Of a stretch of 64,000 nucleotides of DNA, positions 37,081-50,600 are shown piece by piece. The stretch is from Eremophila alpestris peregrina (lineage: Eukaryota > Chordata > Aves > Passeriformes > Alaudidae). The stretch lies in the NCBI GenBank assembly GCA_009792885.1, contig WMCF01000029.1, forward strand, positions 5,226,000-5,289,999, read 5' to 3'. The notes under the pieces are model-generated. The model did no database searches. It worked only from the letters and a program-made list of their open reading frames with translations, and was not told the DNA's origin. Both the position numbers and the translations under genes were made by a program. Within the stretch, counting starts at the first letter, position 1. Every line of letters starts with the position of its first letter.

Positions 37081-37530
37081 TGTAACAAGCACTGACTTCA
37101 CAGGGATTTGAATCAGACTTTCAAGATTTACTATGTTAACTGTAAATAGTCTACACTTCAGTGGTATTGAAAAGCACAGTCATTTTCAGCCAACCTTCTC
37201 CTTCCTTATACCTTGCAGGGTTTACAGTGTATTGCAGGTTATTACTTGTTTTTATTAAATCCACTTTGAAGCCTGGGGCTAAATCCTAAAGTCCTTGTCC
37301 AGCCCTTCCCTTCTTCCCCCAGACAAACATCCTGACTGCCTGCAACGGGAGCCTGAAATCAGAGGAAGTAAAAATAATCGAATCTGCTTAAATTTAACAT
37401 CAGCCTTTTTAAACTGGTTTGTCAAGCTGTACCTTTATTCACTGGACAAACGTACTTTACTGTTTATGGTAGTATTATCCTTTATGAGCACTAATAAGGA
37501 GGGAGGGATTATACACAGAACTTTTTTACT
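37081..37530. promoter_or_regulatory. Possible conserved noncoding block
   Basis: About 450 bp of unique sequence with ATTA, TTTATTAAAT and ACAAACGTA-type words and a few retained CpGs (near 37346, 37379 and 37451). An 81-codon plus-strand frame (37295-37540) is open but unrecognised. Weak candidate based on texture. Confidence 0.22.
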
Positions 37531-40500
37531 TGTTCTGTAAATTTGATCATAAAGTGTTTCCACCAAAAACTGATTTTATTGAAGCTATTACTTATCTTGT
37601 GATTCAGCCAGTGCAGGATCATAAGATCTGCAAAGTTTACAAGGTGCTAAACAATACCCAAACCAACCAGATTAGATGAGATAGATGTCAGGGTAATTAC
37701 AGGCTGTAATGATTCTACAGAGTCCTGAATGTTCAGAATAGAAGACAACACTTTCTATTTAAAGGATCAAATAAAATAAGATATTGTCTATCCTTCCTGG
37801 AATCAAAATGGAACACAAATTGTTTATTAAAGTTTGAAATCCTTAATCAAGCAGTAATTCCTCTAAAACTAATGGAAATCACTATTATTAGGCCATTAAC
37901 ACACACAGTGCTCCACTAATAACAGAGCCACAGTGGTAAGGAGTGCTAAAGAAGAGCTGTTGTCTGTCCTGAGCAAGTGTTGTTGGAACCAAACGAGCTA
38001 GGACCTCCACATTTTCCACAAGTATTATTTTAAAATTATTTCCATTACTGAACTCCTTTCCATTCTGTAAAACTTTAAATCCCTCTCTTTCTCATCCACC
38101 ATGGCCTTGTGTCCACTTCACTTGTAGCTCCCAGGATCTGAGCATGTGAAGTGCCTGAGGACCTGTTTTTAAGAGCAGTATCTGTGCATGCAGAATCTGA
38201 GTGCTCTGCCCCTCCTCAGCACTGAGGGTGGTGCAAAGATTCTGTAACTGTCCCACAGTGCACAGAAAGTACCTCAGTGCCAAGGGCTGCATGGGGATTC
38301 TCCATCCTCCTCATCTGGGACCAGAGGAAATGAGGAACTCATGTTTTTCACATAAATTTCTTCCACACACACTGCACATGAGACTCCACTGGTGGTGCCA
38401 GAGCTGCTGTGTGCTACTGTGTGGAGTGTAAGGAGAGACAGAACACTCCTCTCAATCAATGATTTCCCTTTCAAATAAGGGGTTGGTGACACTGAAGGAG
38501 GCTGATTTTCAGTGGGGGAAAAGTTCTCTTATGCTGAACATAAGAGACCATTTAACAAGTGACAGAACTAAGATGAGGAAATTGCACAGTTCAGCTTTGG
38601 CTGAAATAACACTCAGGTGAAACATACACTGAAAAGAAGAAGAAAAAACACCTGACAAACAAAAATCCCCATCTTTTCCACATTTTAAAAAATAAATTTT
38701 TTGGATTTGCTTGAGCCTACAAGAGTCTGTTCATGTGATCTATTATGGATTTCTTTGTGTGTGGGTATAAGAGAAAGAGAGGACCCTTCATTTCCATGCT
38801 AAATGGCAGGGGAATGAGGGAGATTATGGCATAAACCCCCAATACCTTCTGCAGCTACACTCAAGTTGTAATAAGAGAATAGACACATATAGGCTCACAA
38901 TTACCTACACATTTTTTAATGAATACCAACACCTTCAGGGGAAATCAGAATATTTTAATAGACAAAATCGTTTCAGTTCAGTGTAGTTGCTACAGAAGTT
39001 CATCACTTGGAAGTCTATCATGATGTTGGACAGCTTCTTAAAGAAGCAAGGATAAGTGAAACCATGAATAGATTGGTCAAAATTGAAGCTCGTCAATCAG
39101 CTGATAGAACAGAAACATGCCAGTTAATTTCCAGAGGCCTTTAGGCATGTATTTATTACTTGATTTCTAATCAAAATTATATACGGAACAGAAAAAAAGT
39201 GCAATTACAGGTCTGTTGTGATACAAAACAAGTCCAAAAAAAACTATGGATAGTTGCAGGTGCACATTTCTAAACTAATATATTTACATGCTGCCAAGAC
39301 TAATACACTTTATTTGATTTCTGGCTGCAAAGACCAATGATATATGTTAACCTGGTATCTGATTTTCAGCAAGGATACCTAAGTACTATTTAACACTGAC
39401 AGTTATAGATAGCTTAGCATTTAACTGGAGTCTCCCTTGACCTCAATTACCACATTAAAATATTGTTAACAAATTTAGAGTCAAATTGGCATTTATTATA
39501 CAAGATTAGGTTCACTCTAAGTAATTTACATATTGTCATCAGGTCTGCCAACTGCTTACATCTTCATGTAGTTTGGGGAAAGCAGCCAAAATTGATATTA
39601 TCAGAGCAGATGTGATGGCAAATAATAAAGTTTTGTTCCCATGACAAAGTAGAATTTTCCCTTTGACAGTGATAGACAAGGATTCCACCTATAAAAGCTA
39701 TTATCCTACACACTGCCTGCAACCTTTGAACCACAATTTAAAGAATTCATATATCTATAAAAAGGAAAATTTCCATAATTTTTGACCCATGTTTCCACAG
39801 TTTGAAGTGATATGTGTGACACTGCAGCCTGATGCTTTTGTGGCAGTGATTGTTTTGTTATGTATTTCAGTTTCAACAGCAGCACTGCAGGTAACACAAT
39901 ACTAAGTCTGTGTCCCATAATTTCACGTGCTTATGTGCTCAAGGTGACACATAAAGATGAGAATGAAAATGTGTTCACACTCATGTATGAAATACATGAA
40001 AAATAAAATACATATGCATGTGTTTGCCTCTTAGATTAACAGATTTTCCAATATTTAGAATTGATGACTGTCTCCTGTTTCAACCTATTTTTGTGCCCTT
40101 TAAATTTTAGTCATAAGGGAATAAGTCACAGAGCAGTAGTAATCTAACTTTGATCAGCCTTGGAAGTCCCATGGGGAAGAGTCATGAAGCTTCTGCTCAG
40201 TTTAAAGTCGATCCCTAATCAGACAAAATGCCTAATAATTTCAGTAATGATTTTATAAGGACTCAGGGATTTGTTCTACTCTTACTAAGCAATGCAGAAG
40301 AGGGATCATAGAGTATTTCCAGTTTGCCCTCAATCTAAAAGGATATTTAGTGCATTAGGGAAGATCTCATAAGAAATGCTTTCTTAAAGGCAGATTGGGC
40401 AGTCTGGGAGATTTCCAAGGTGTGTAATCCCTTTAGCAGAAACATCAATTTATCTCAGCATGCTGTAAAAACCATAATAGCAAACAAACCTACAAATCCA

Positions 40501-40651
40501 GAGATCAGTTTCTGCCTGATATTCAACCTTAAGTGTTTGAGACCTGCAGACACTGACATTCTTTGGTTGCTTCTAAAAATGATTTAGCTTGCTTTCACTG
40601 TACATCTTTGAAATTACATGCACCTCTATGGCTGGTCCACTCAAACTGCTT
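37531..40651. other. Spacer, nothing supported
   Basis: AT-rich noncoding sequence. Frames on both strands are 76 codons or fewer. No repeats or motif clusters stand out. Confidence 0.45.
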
Positions 40652-40735
40652 ATATTATGGATATTATGGCTGCATATTTGCAATGCTTTCATTCCAGCTT
40701 TTTTTTTTTTCCTTTTTTCTTATTTTTTTACCTTC
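40652..40735. repeat. 9-bp duplication followed by pyrimidine tract
   Basis: ATATTATGG occurs twice in tandem at 40652-40660 and 40661-40669. About 30 bp later comes a long pyrimidine-dominated tract (40699-40733), beginning with T12. Low-complexity sequence with no associated element. Confidence 0.7.
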
Positions 40736-43700
40736 TTAAAAGGACAAAGGGTTTTAGGGTAAACAAAAGGGAGAAAGTTTGTATTGAAGTTTGTGCAAGT
40801 TCTCAAAGAACTAAATCTGCCCGAAGACATTTTCTACATGAATCAATCAGAATCTGGAGGCCTTTTTGAAGAAGAGTGATCATGAAATTCCCTGAAGACC
40901 TTTTTATTTGCAAAAGCCAAGATGCTCCTACTACTCCTGAACTACCAAAAAACCCCCCAAAATAAGGTATATGTCAACTCCAGCTGAGGTACTGACCCCA
41001 AAAGAGACTCTGTAGACTTAAGGATGGTCTTTCGATTTAGAACTGGAATCACAGAGGAGTTTTGCAAGAAAATCTTCACATCAGTCAAATCCAAAATACT
41101 TCTTGCACATAGAGATAAGTCAAAATAACTGTTGCTAGTTGTCTGGGTTTTTTTGCTGTTTTCTTTTTTTTTCTTCTTTTTAATAAGGAAAAAAATATTT
41201 TGCAATAGTTAAGATTGCTTAAGATGCAGGTTTAAGATTTGCAGGTTTACACAAAAAATATTATGAGTGATATTAGAAAATTATGCAGACTTTATAAAAG
41301 GTGAGAAACTCCTTTTTATTTTAACAGCATATTCTGTTTATAAAGAGCCAGAACCCTCCAGCAACCTCATCTCAAGGGGCTGTGTTCTAAGCTATGTTGA
41401 GGAAAAGAATCAGACAATATTCAAGTAGTGAAAAGTTTTGAGTAATATTTGACTCTCATAAAGGACTTGAGGAATTCCATCAACCAAAAGAATTTCAGAT
41501 TCAGAATGTGTGGGACTGTCAGTTTGGTCTTACAACTATTTTTTTGGCCTTCCCTGAGGACAAGACTGGAAGTCTCTGCAGTTTTTTTACAATCACATTT
41601 ACAGCCAAGCAGGATGTCACTGAGTTAATGGCTTGTTCCAGTTAGGAATTCCTGGTCTTCTGGAGCCTGGGAGACTTTGTTAATTTGGATAAAATGCTTT
41701 AAGTAGTGGCCTCTGTGTAAAGAGTGGCCAAAGGCACTTTGGTACACTTCTGCTCAACTGCAGTGAAGTAAACACTGTACAGCTTTAGCAAGGAACATTA
41801 GGAACAAACATCACAGTAACTACTTTCCTGGAAACATTATACACTGAGTAATCACTGGTGATTGGACTGACATAGTAAATGTAGTAAAATACATATCCAT
41901 ACACAGGAAATGTACTGGGCTACAGAAATCACCTTAATAGACTCAAACCTCAGGATCACCTGGACCACTAAGGCATTGCCAAACCTACTGCTGGCCTCAG
42001 TACTGAGGCTGAAAATGTGACTTGGCAGAAAAATTGCTTCCTGTGAGCTGAAATAGCTGCTACTGCACATTGCTGGATCCCAAACAGAGTACCTGAGACC
42101 TCTCTGACATTTTCAAGAAGTCCCACCTTCTCTGGTGAACAGAGAACTGGAATTCACCAGCTAAGGCTTTCTCTCCCAGGATCCCACACAAGCAAACTCC
42201 CTTCAGTTTGGAACAGGACCCACTAAAGCCAGCTTACAGCAGGGTTTGCCAGGGGATTAGTACTCAGCTGCATTATTCTGGATTCCCTCTTTCAGCTTGG
42301 CATTTTTCACAAATCCTTGATCTTTCTAGTCCTTGGGAAAGCTAATGTCCTTATATACATCTTGAGATTTTCAATGGAATTTAATGTGCTTGCTGAAAAT
42401 GCTCATAATACAGAGCATAAGTGCCAAGTCACTACAACAATGGCTGGTGTAGCATTACAGTAAGATTAATTGCTTGCTATTTGAAATGTGAATGTGTGTC
42501 TCCACACTATCTCTGAGGGGCCAGGCAGTTCTTATACAATTACAGTGCCATCCTATACACCTCAGCATCAAACCACCTGGAGATCAACAACTCTGACTAT
42601 AAAATGCCAGTAACCTAGTAACAGTACATTAGACAGTTTATGAAACTCCTCTCACTCTTTAAATACATCTTCCAAAAAGATAAGGGTCCTGAAGCAAACC
42701 CTGTAACTTGATCATTTCAAGCCAGGAGTAGATGTCATTCCAGGGACCAAGACTCTCACAGAGAAAGCTGTTGCAGCAATCTATGGACTGAAAGGAAGAC
42801 AACTGGTTTTTCTTACCTTTCTTTATAAAAAGACTTCAGTGTGCATCACAGAAGCTTTTCAATTTTATTATAAAACCTCATTACTTCTTTTTATTGCAGA
42901 CTTAGTGGAGCCTTCTTGTAGAAATTAATCATATGATTAACTGTGAGATGGTCTTTTAATACTGCATAAACCATATATTGCTAAATGTCCTTCTTGACCC
43001 TTTATTTGCAACTTGGGTATTCTCATAGGACAGACAATAAGAGACAAATCAATGCAATAAGATATTTCATCCAGGGCTTCCTGCCTTACCTTAAACTCAC
43101 ATTATTTTAAATCTTATTATGCAGGGAAGGTATGGGATCAAGTTCACAGCTGTCAGAAGCCATTAGAGTCAGTAGACTTCTACCTGCTTATTCTACCAGG
43201 GAATCTGGCCAACATCATATATTTTATTCTTGGTTACCTTGACACCTTAAACAGAGGAAGTTTCGCATTACAATGGAGCTAAAGCATCTCCAAATTAAAG
43301 ACACTGTCCAACACAAGATGCACAAAGTTTAGAAGCAATGAATCTTCACAAGACACTGCAGACAGAAGTTATCAAGAGCAGCAGTATTCAGAACAGACAA
43401 AATGGGAAACAATCTCCAACCCAGATGTACGTTCAGCTATCACTGGAATTCCTATTCCTGTGTGAGAGCTGCACAGAAACAGCTCTTTTCATCTTCTTTG
43501 CCCTTTGAGTAGCAGAGCTGCTGTTGTTAGTGTTGCAGGAAATCCAATCTGCAAATTCAAAATGGATTCAAGTGTCTCTTTGGAGGTGTGGCAATGAATG
43601 AGCCCATCCCCACCCCACACTGCAGCAGCTGTCCCAGAACCCTCTTTTCAGTCCTGATCATTACCCAGAGTTGGAGCATTTGTCAGTTTAAGTGAAGCAA

Positions 43701-44397
43701 ATGTCAGCCAAGGTATCTGCAGCACCTGAGAGCTTTTTTCACTGCTTGAAGTCACAGTTCTTGCTGTGGAGCCTCTAGAGACTCTTTGGGAAAGGGATTT
43801 TGTTATGTATTTACACTGGATCCTGAGGCCCTGCCACCTTTTTCCCTGTGCTCCAGGCATGCAGCTCTCCCCTGAGCACCTGGGCATGGGCTGGCTGAAA
43901 TTTCATTTGAATTGGAGCAATGTTTTCACCCAAGGTGAAACCCTCTCCACTAACCCCCAGAGCCTCTGAGGTTACTTTTTGCTACTTCAGAAATTCTACA
44001 AGACTCTACTTGCTTTAATCAGCAGCTCTGTCTAATGGCCAAAGCAGTCCTCTAAGGGAAAGAAATGAAAGAGTTCTGAGACCTATTGAATATTTTTCAG
44101 ACTTTTCCATTGGGTCAGCACAAGGAGTTTTAGGGTTTTAGTGCTTAGGGTTTTAGTTTTTAATTGTGACACTTCAAATAGAAATATTTCACTAAATACA
44201 TGTAAAATTTATGTTAACACTTTTTAAAAAAGTTGATATCCAGCATACTCAATTGAGGAGTCATACTGACATGTTTCAAAGATGATTTTTTAGCATCTCT
44301 CAGTTTACATATTTGTAGATTAGCCACACTAATCAAAGGTGTGCAAGTGTCTATGAAGGCAGATAGGTGTGTGCTTAGACATTTGTGCTGATCTACC
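40736..44397. other. Spacer, nothing supported
   Basis: AT-rich noncoding sequence with a second T-rich tract near 41148-41181. Frames are all under 90 codons. A TTTTAGGG-like repeated word at about 44127-44160 resembles a telomere variant but is degenerate and very short. Confidence 0.45.
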
Positions 44398-44449
44398 ATT
44401 TTCCCTGACAAAAACTTAATTCCCTGAATTTTCCCTGACAAAAACTTAA
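44398..44449. repeat. 30-bp-period partial tandem duplication
   Basis: A 22-bp segment containing TTTTCCCTGACAAAAACTTA is repeated exactly at 44398-44419 and 44428-44449, with start-to-start spacing of 30 bp. The intervening bases repeat part of the unit (TTCCCTGA). In the minus-strand frame it gives a KFLSGK peptide repeat, which is not evidence of coding. Confidence 0.85.
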
Positions 44450-46553
44450 AACACCTACATTCTTTTGTAAACCTGACCTGGAAAGTGGAGCTCATCACTG
44501 CTCAGCACTGCTTGTGTCTGAGAAGAGTACTTATAAAAGTCCTTAAAATATTGAGTTAGCCATCTGCTGTTGATGTAATGTAATAAAATCTGTTATGTGC
44601 AGATATTTAGGAGTTTCAAAATAGTGTAGGGAAAAGTCAGCAACATTATTTCTTTACTTTAGAACCAAGTAGAATACAAATTGCTGACTTAAAATACTGC
44701 CTGCTAATCTTCAACCTCTTGTGCATTTTCACAGGACTGCAGGATTCAACTGGGCTGAAATGCAGAATTTGTAGTGGGCTGGGTACTGCAGTGAGAGCCA
44801 AGACATCCCCAGAGGGGCTCAGCACCTGGCAGGAACAACAATAATGTTCAGCATGGGGAAAAAAAATATCAGCCTCAGGAGTGGGATTCTCATCTTTCCA
44901 CAAGCACAAAACAGGAATATCTCTTCTGAAATCCAACAAGGCTGATCACAGAGAGAGGAAAATCAGACTTCAATGTATCTAAATATAAACCCAACGTTTT
45001 GTAAATTACTTTTGCAAAAACCTAGCTACTTTCACTTTTTACCCAGTGATAGACTGTATCCAAATCTGCTCACCATAATGTGTATTATACAGAGATGTGA
45101 AAGCTGATGCAAGTGAATATGCATAGTCCTGGCAATCTTCTCCAGTTTATTTTAGTACATTGCAAGACAGTCCAATATAATCCACTTCAGTATAAACTTG
45201 TCTTTTCAGCTGTTTCTACAACGAATGAAGTGTGTGCCTTCTACTGCAGTTCTACTCAAATCCATCTATCACTTTATTGACCCGCCAAGGAAAAAAATGT
45301 CCCTTTTTCCAGCTCACAGATATGAGTTCTTCATGACCACAGAGCACAGACATTGCTGAAGATACTCAGAAAGCTGTAGTTTCTCTTTGTGTAAATACAT
45401 GATGGAAAAGGGAAAAAAAGGGACAGGTGTCCTTACAGGAACTGTGTCCTGCAGAAAGCAGGGACTAGGTCAAGGATAAAATCCTTCCTACAAATTAAAG
45501 AACCCAAAAACAGAGAAGAAACCCAGCACTGACAGAGACCCTAATGTAGGTGCTGAGCAGCACAGAGGGTTTGCCAATCCTTTCCTCTAGAGCACCTGAG
45601 CCTGGTTTGTCCTTGGCCCAAGACACCACATGAAGACCTGCCCTGCTCCATTTGCATGGCTTCTCTGTAGCCATAGATCTCCCCTGGATCCCCCAAGCTC
45701 AGATTCACCACACCTCTTTCTTGGAAGACTCCTTTTCCTCCTAACTCACTTCAGACCCATCTTGGAAAGGTTCTGTGGGCAGGGACTCTCCAGGACAATG
45801 AGGGATTTTCTGTGGAGGAACAGTCTCCTCCGTGGGTGTGAGGGGAGAGGTGGAAGCCCCATAATCCCACAGCAGCAAGCAGTTCACAGTGCACCTGCAG
45901 CTCATGGAGCTCTGCTGGGCACGAGGGAGTGACTGGGGGCAGTCTGTGAGATTCAGGACATTTAGACATTTTACTAACCCAAGCCATCTCCTTTACTAGC
46001 ACAAGGTAAGGAATATCAGTTGGCCAGAGAAGACAAAACAAACCTTTAATATGGGCCAGCTGGCAAGAGGTGACATGATGTTGCACTTTGTTAGCAACAA
46101 AGACATTTCAGCTGTGCTCTTGCTCCTTGTTACAAACTCTGCATAACTCAGCTACTGAAACATTTTTAAGTTTCCAATGCCACATATTCTTTTACTGTCT
46201 TCCAAGCTTGGTGATGTATGTTCAGTTTCTTATCTATAAAGCTTTTGGGGTTCCTCATGTGTTTGGTCTGATAGATGGGTAAGAACATGTGACAGAAAAC
46301 ACAGAACACAGGACTTTGATGTTACCAGCATTAAACCTGTACCTGTGCTTTACCAGTCACAAAATCCCTAGCCCAAAATGATACATCAGCATTTTTCATA
46401 GAATGCTGCTGAAGGGAGACAGGGTATTAGCCTGAGTAAGCTGTACAATTTGTCACAATTTTTTGTGTGACCATGGTCACACCATTTCATTTTCCCATCC
46501 ACCTTTCCAGACAGTCAGTAAGGAAAAATAGCATATCAATACTTTTTAGAGCT
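44450..46553. other. Spacer, nothing supported
   Basis: Noncoding. A somewhat GC-richer stretch at 45.55-45.95 kb carries 100- and 111-codon frames on opposite strands, the signature of low stop density rather than of a gene. A 6-bp stem hairpin lies at 45814-45831. Confidence 0.45.
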
Positions 46554-46597
46554 GGATATTCATGCTTGCAGGATATTCATAGTTGCAGGATATTCAA
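46554..46597. repeat. 17-bp tandem repeat, 2.6 copies
   Basis: GGATATTCAT recurs at 46554, 46571 and 46588 with an exact 17-bp period; the spacer GCTTGCA or AGTTGCA is nearly conserved. A small minisatellite-like array in noncoding DNA. Confidence 0.85.
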
Positions 46598-47643
46598 ATA
46601 TTATTGGAATGGGGAAGTTTTATTCCTTAGATAGATAAGTACCAAATCAAGAAAAAGCTAGATATTCAGATTGTCTATACTGATTTTGTTCCTTAGATGA
46701 ATGCAAGTTTCCTTATAAAGTCCTGAAAGTCCAGTTTCTCCTATGGCATGAAAACACTGTTTGTCCCTTTAAAGCAGTGATCTTCTGGCAGCAATCCTTA
46801 AATTCTAATGAAAGACCTTTTGTTTGATCTCTTCCCCTTTTTCACTCCCAGTACCTGCCTTTGAGATTTTTTCCTAGCAGGGTCTCTCATTTCTGACAGA
46901 GATAGCATATGGCTGGCTGAGAAATTCATCTCAACCCAGCAGTTCCTTGTGCAGTGGGGAAACCCAAGCTGTCTTCTTACTACTGACAGAGAAACCTCAA
47001 AAACCTTCTGGGTTATGTCCCTGTTACTGCCTCTGCTATATCTGGAGTTGAAAGAAAGGCACAATTTGGAACTTAAAAATCAATGGTAATTTTTTGGTCT
47101 TTGTACAAATTATCTTTAAGTGAAAGACTCAATTTCGTCTCGTATCATACTGATTGGAAATCCATTTTTACCAGCAAAAGTATTTTTAGGCATCTCACAA
47201 ACTCATCCTTGAAGACCCAGATCCCAATTGTTTTACAGGAGAGGAGAATTTGTTTCCATATACATAAAGATTCAGATCTTAAAAAACCAGAAAAATCAGA
47301 AGTGATGTATTGATGGAAATGTTAAATAAGCTTTGAATGACTGAACATGTATCCTGTTGTATATTTGTGAAAATAGGAGAAAATAAACACAAATGGGATT
47401 GTTCAAAATCTTTTTCACTACAGATAGTGCACAGTACAACACAATAAATACACTGTGTAATCTCACTGAGAGGAGCAATGACAACTTCACACACACATCT
47501 TTCAAGATATGAAGTGTGTGGCTGGCTGCCACACACTCTTATCCTTCCCTCCTGCACCAGTCTTTATGACTGCACAGGAAATTAGGGAGCTGAACATATA
47601 AACCCATCAATTCAGACTCTGCCCTTTTTTCTTTTTATTTTAG
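46598..47643. other. AT-rich spacer
   Basis: Noncoding with frames of 92 codons or fewer. It ends in a plus-strand pyrimidine tract and AG at 47642-47643, after which an 11-codon frame closes quickly. I do not call an exon. Confidence 0.4.
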
Positions 47644-50600
47644 CTGGAGCACAAGCTGGAACCAAATGAACTGATTTGAACTCTTAGATTCTGAGCCAGC
47701 ATTATGCTCATGTCTTCTCAGCAGCACTCAAGGCCATACTTTCTAAATGTACATATTTGGGACCCTACTTCAAGATAAAGAAGGACAGAGGATGTAGGAA
47801 ATTAAAACTTTTCCTTTGGCTCTACCCTCTCTGATTAATAAAAGGAAACACCCCACTTTCTTTCTTATTTGGAAAGCACACCCTGTTTTCTCTACATCTG
47901 CTGACTCTCACCGTCAGAGGTAAATTCTTGTCCTTCTTCGGTTTTTGAGGTTTCCAGAAGCCTCTGAAAAGCTACAGAGGGATTTTCACCTAAAAATCAG
48001 TTTAAAGTCCTATTTTGTATGATGCCAGCCAGGCCCTTCATAAAATGATTTCAGGCCTATGCTGAGCTAGTGCCTGATGTTCTGGCCCAAGGCACCTCAG
48101 CCCCCCAGCCTCCTGCCTGCTCCCTGGCTGGACACAGCACCAAGCACAGGGTCTTGGATCAGCAGTCATCCATCTTATGATAAGACAGTTAATAGTGGTC
48201 TAAATTAGCCTCAGACATGCCATTGATTTGGTGATGCTGTATGTGCACTAGAACATATATCTATCTCCAGATGACTTCAGTATTTTTTTGCCCATTCCAG
48301 GATTCCTCACTCCTCCAAATCTTTTTCCTCTAACTTACAGGATACAGGTCAGTTCAATCCTTCTTTATAAGTCATACTTCCAAAACCTTAAATCATGTAT
48401 TTGTTTGCCTTCCACTGCACTTTTACAAGCTCAGTCAGCAATGTCCTTCCTATAATACATTGCAGAATTGCAGATACTCCAAATGGAACCTGACTAGCGA
48501 TTTTCAAAGTGGCAGAGTAACACTGTAGTAGTAACAGCACACATTTGCTTGCATTTGTATTTCTGCCAAAGTTTTCTGTTCAAGACTGTATTTGAATCTC
48601 TGGTTTCCCAGAGCTAGGAAGGAACTGATGCATCTCTGAATGCAAAAGTAAATAGCCTAAGCCATAATGGTAGGGATTCCTTCCCAAATGCATTTCTCCA
48701 AAGTTGGCAAAATTCCTTTCAGAGTAATTCCCATTTCTAATCCCTTACAAGCAAACATAACATACTGAACACATCCACAGCAGAGGTTTTAGGTGTTGTA
48801 AGAAGCATCAATATTAAATCAGTAACATTCATACCCAGTTAATCAAATGAATCCAGAGCCAAAACCTCAGAGTGACTCCAAGGGCTTCCACCCTCTTTGA
48901 TTTCCTATTCTTTGGATGAGATGTACACTACAATCTCTTTAGTAAAAATCCCTTAGAGAACTTTGCAACAACCCTTCAGTACAACACTGGCTCAAATCCA
49001 TCTGCTATAATTATATTTCATTATCAATAGCTTCTCCTTCACAGTGTTAATCTACCATTCTGTAATTCAGTCTTATAACCAATGCCTAGGAGCAGCTGCA
49101 TTATACCTTGCAGAGGCCATAATTTCAAAGACAAGGATATTAATCCTAATTTAAACTTTGCTTAAATTGATGTTTTAGGGCAAAATACACCACATAGAAC
49201 CACTGCTAATGATCATCACCTCTCTCCCCAGATTATCTTTCTATGGATGGGTTGTTTAGTTCTGAGATTCCCCACTCCCCATAACTCCCAAACCTGATAC
49301 AAGTAGGGGTTCTTCACAGTCTGTGTGTTTACCTGTTGAGATGGCATGATGCCTGGCTGCTCACAAGTTGGTCAGACACTTCCCCTAAGACATAAGTTTC
49401 CAGGGAATATGAAAGCTTAGACAGGAGGCCTAGATAACATTTAAGTGCCATCACTTTTACAGGAAATCCTTCCCACTGTGACAGCTCTGCCACATTGGTG
49501 TCACATCCCTCTTTACACTTCATCACGCCTGTTCACACTTTGGTGCATTGATGAATCAATTAAAGCATTTTCTTGGCTTTTTCTCTCTCCTTTTTGCATC
49601 AATATGGGACAGTTGGCTCACAGCATGACAAACTTTCACATCTAGATTTTCAAACTTTTCCTGGAAGCTAACAGGAATACATGTTCCACATGTAAATTAA
49701 CCATTACAGCAGGATGACAGTGGAGTATTTCTCAGGCTCTACTCTGTTTTCTCGCAAATTTTACAAAATGGTGGCTCTGATCTCCCAGAACTGGTAAACT
49801 GAAAAGGTGTATCTGGTTTAGTTTTCATGAGTATAGGTCTTGCAACAACTACTACTATTCAAAGCTATTATGTTTGGATTGTGTGCTAAAAGTGCTATAT
49901 TCCTGGAGTCTGCTCCAAAATTTAATAATAATTATGAATACACATTAAACTTTGAACCTAATTAGGGTTTCTGATAGAATTGACTTGAATTTCAGGAGTG
50001 ATACATGCCCAGAAATCCCAATACAATTAGAGGTACTTGAGGTTCTTGACAGCTTGGGAAACAACTTCTTCTACCAAATGCTGAAGTAAAAACTATTGCA
50101 TTAAAACATTAAAATCTTCCTTAACCTGTTGCAGCTGCAAAGAGGCATTCTAAGCCTTTTCCACAGCACTTTTTCAAGAATACAAGGTAAAAGAAATCAG
50201 TGTTAAATCTTCTGTAACCTCTAATTCATGAAATTAGGTATTTCCCAATTAGACAAGAAAGCCCTTCCAGGAAAAGTGACATGTGAGTGTTTACTTTCTG
50301 TTTAAAGACTTTTTTGATTAAAAGATATTGAAACAGATAACACAACAAAATTAGGTTTTGCTGTGATGGTCAGGTTAAGGTTTATGCTGTTGCTAGGATA
50401 TACTGCCCTATCACAGCCAATCTTGATGGTGAAAATTGGTGCCTTAATTTCCCAGTGGTCCATGCTACTTCTGACTTAGGCCTCAGTCTGGTTAATCATG
50501 CTGTCATTCTCACTGCAGATTGCCTTTTGACATCTTCATCTGCAAAAAGATTCTGTAGTCAAGTCTGACTATGGTGAGTCAATTCAGTGTTTCACTGGTG

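Noticed and set aside
44127..44161. Telomere-like TTTTAGGG words
   Set aside because: Only two or three degenerate units and the wrong variant for vertebrates (TTAGGG arrays). Best explained by chance in T-rich DNA.
47644..47679. Acceptor followed by an 11-codon open frame ending in TGA
   Set aside because: Far too short to distinguish from chance. No 3'-UTR or polyadenylation evidence was seen.
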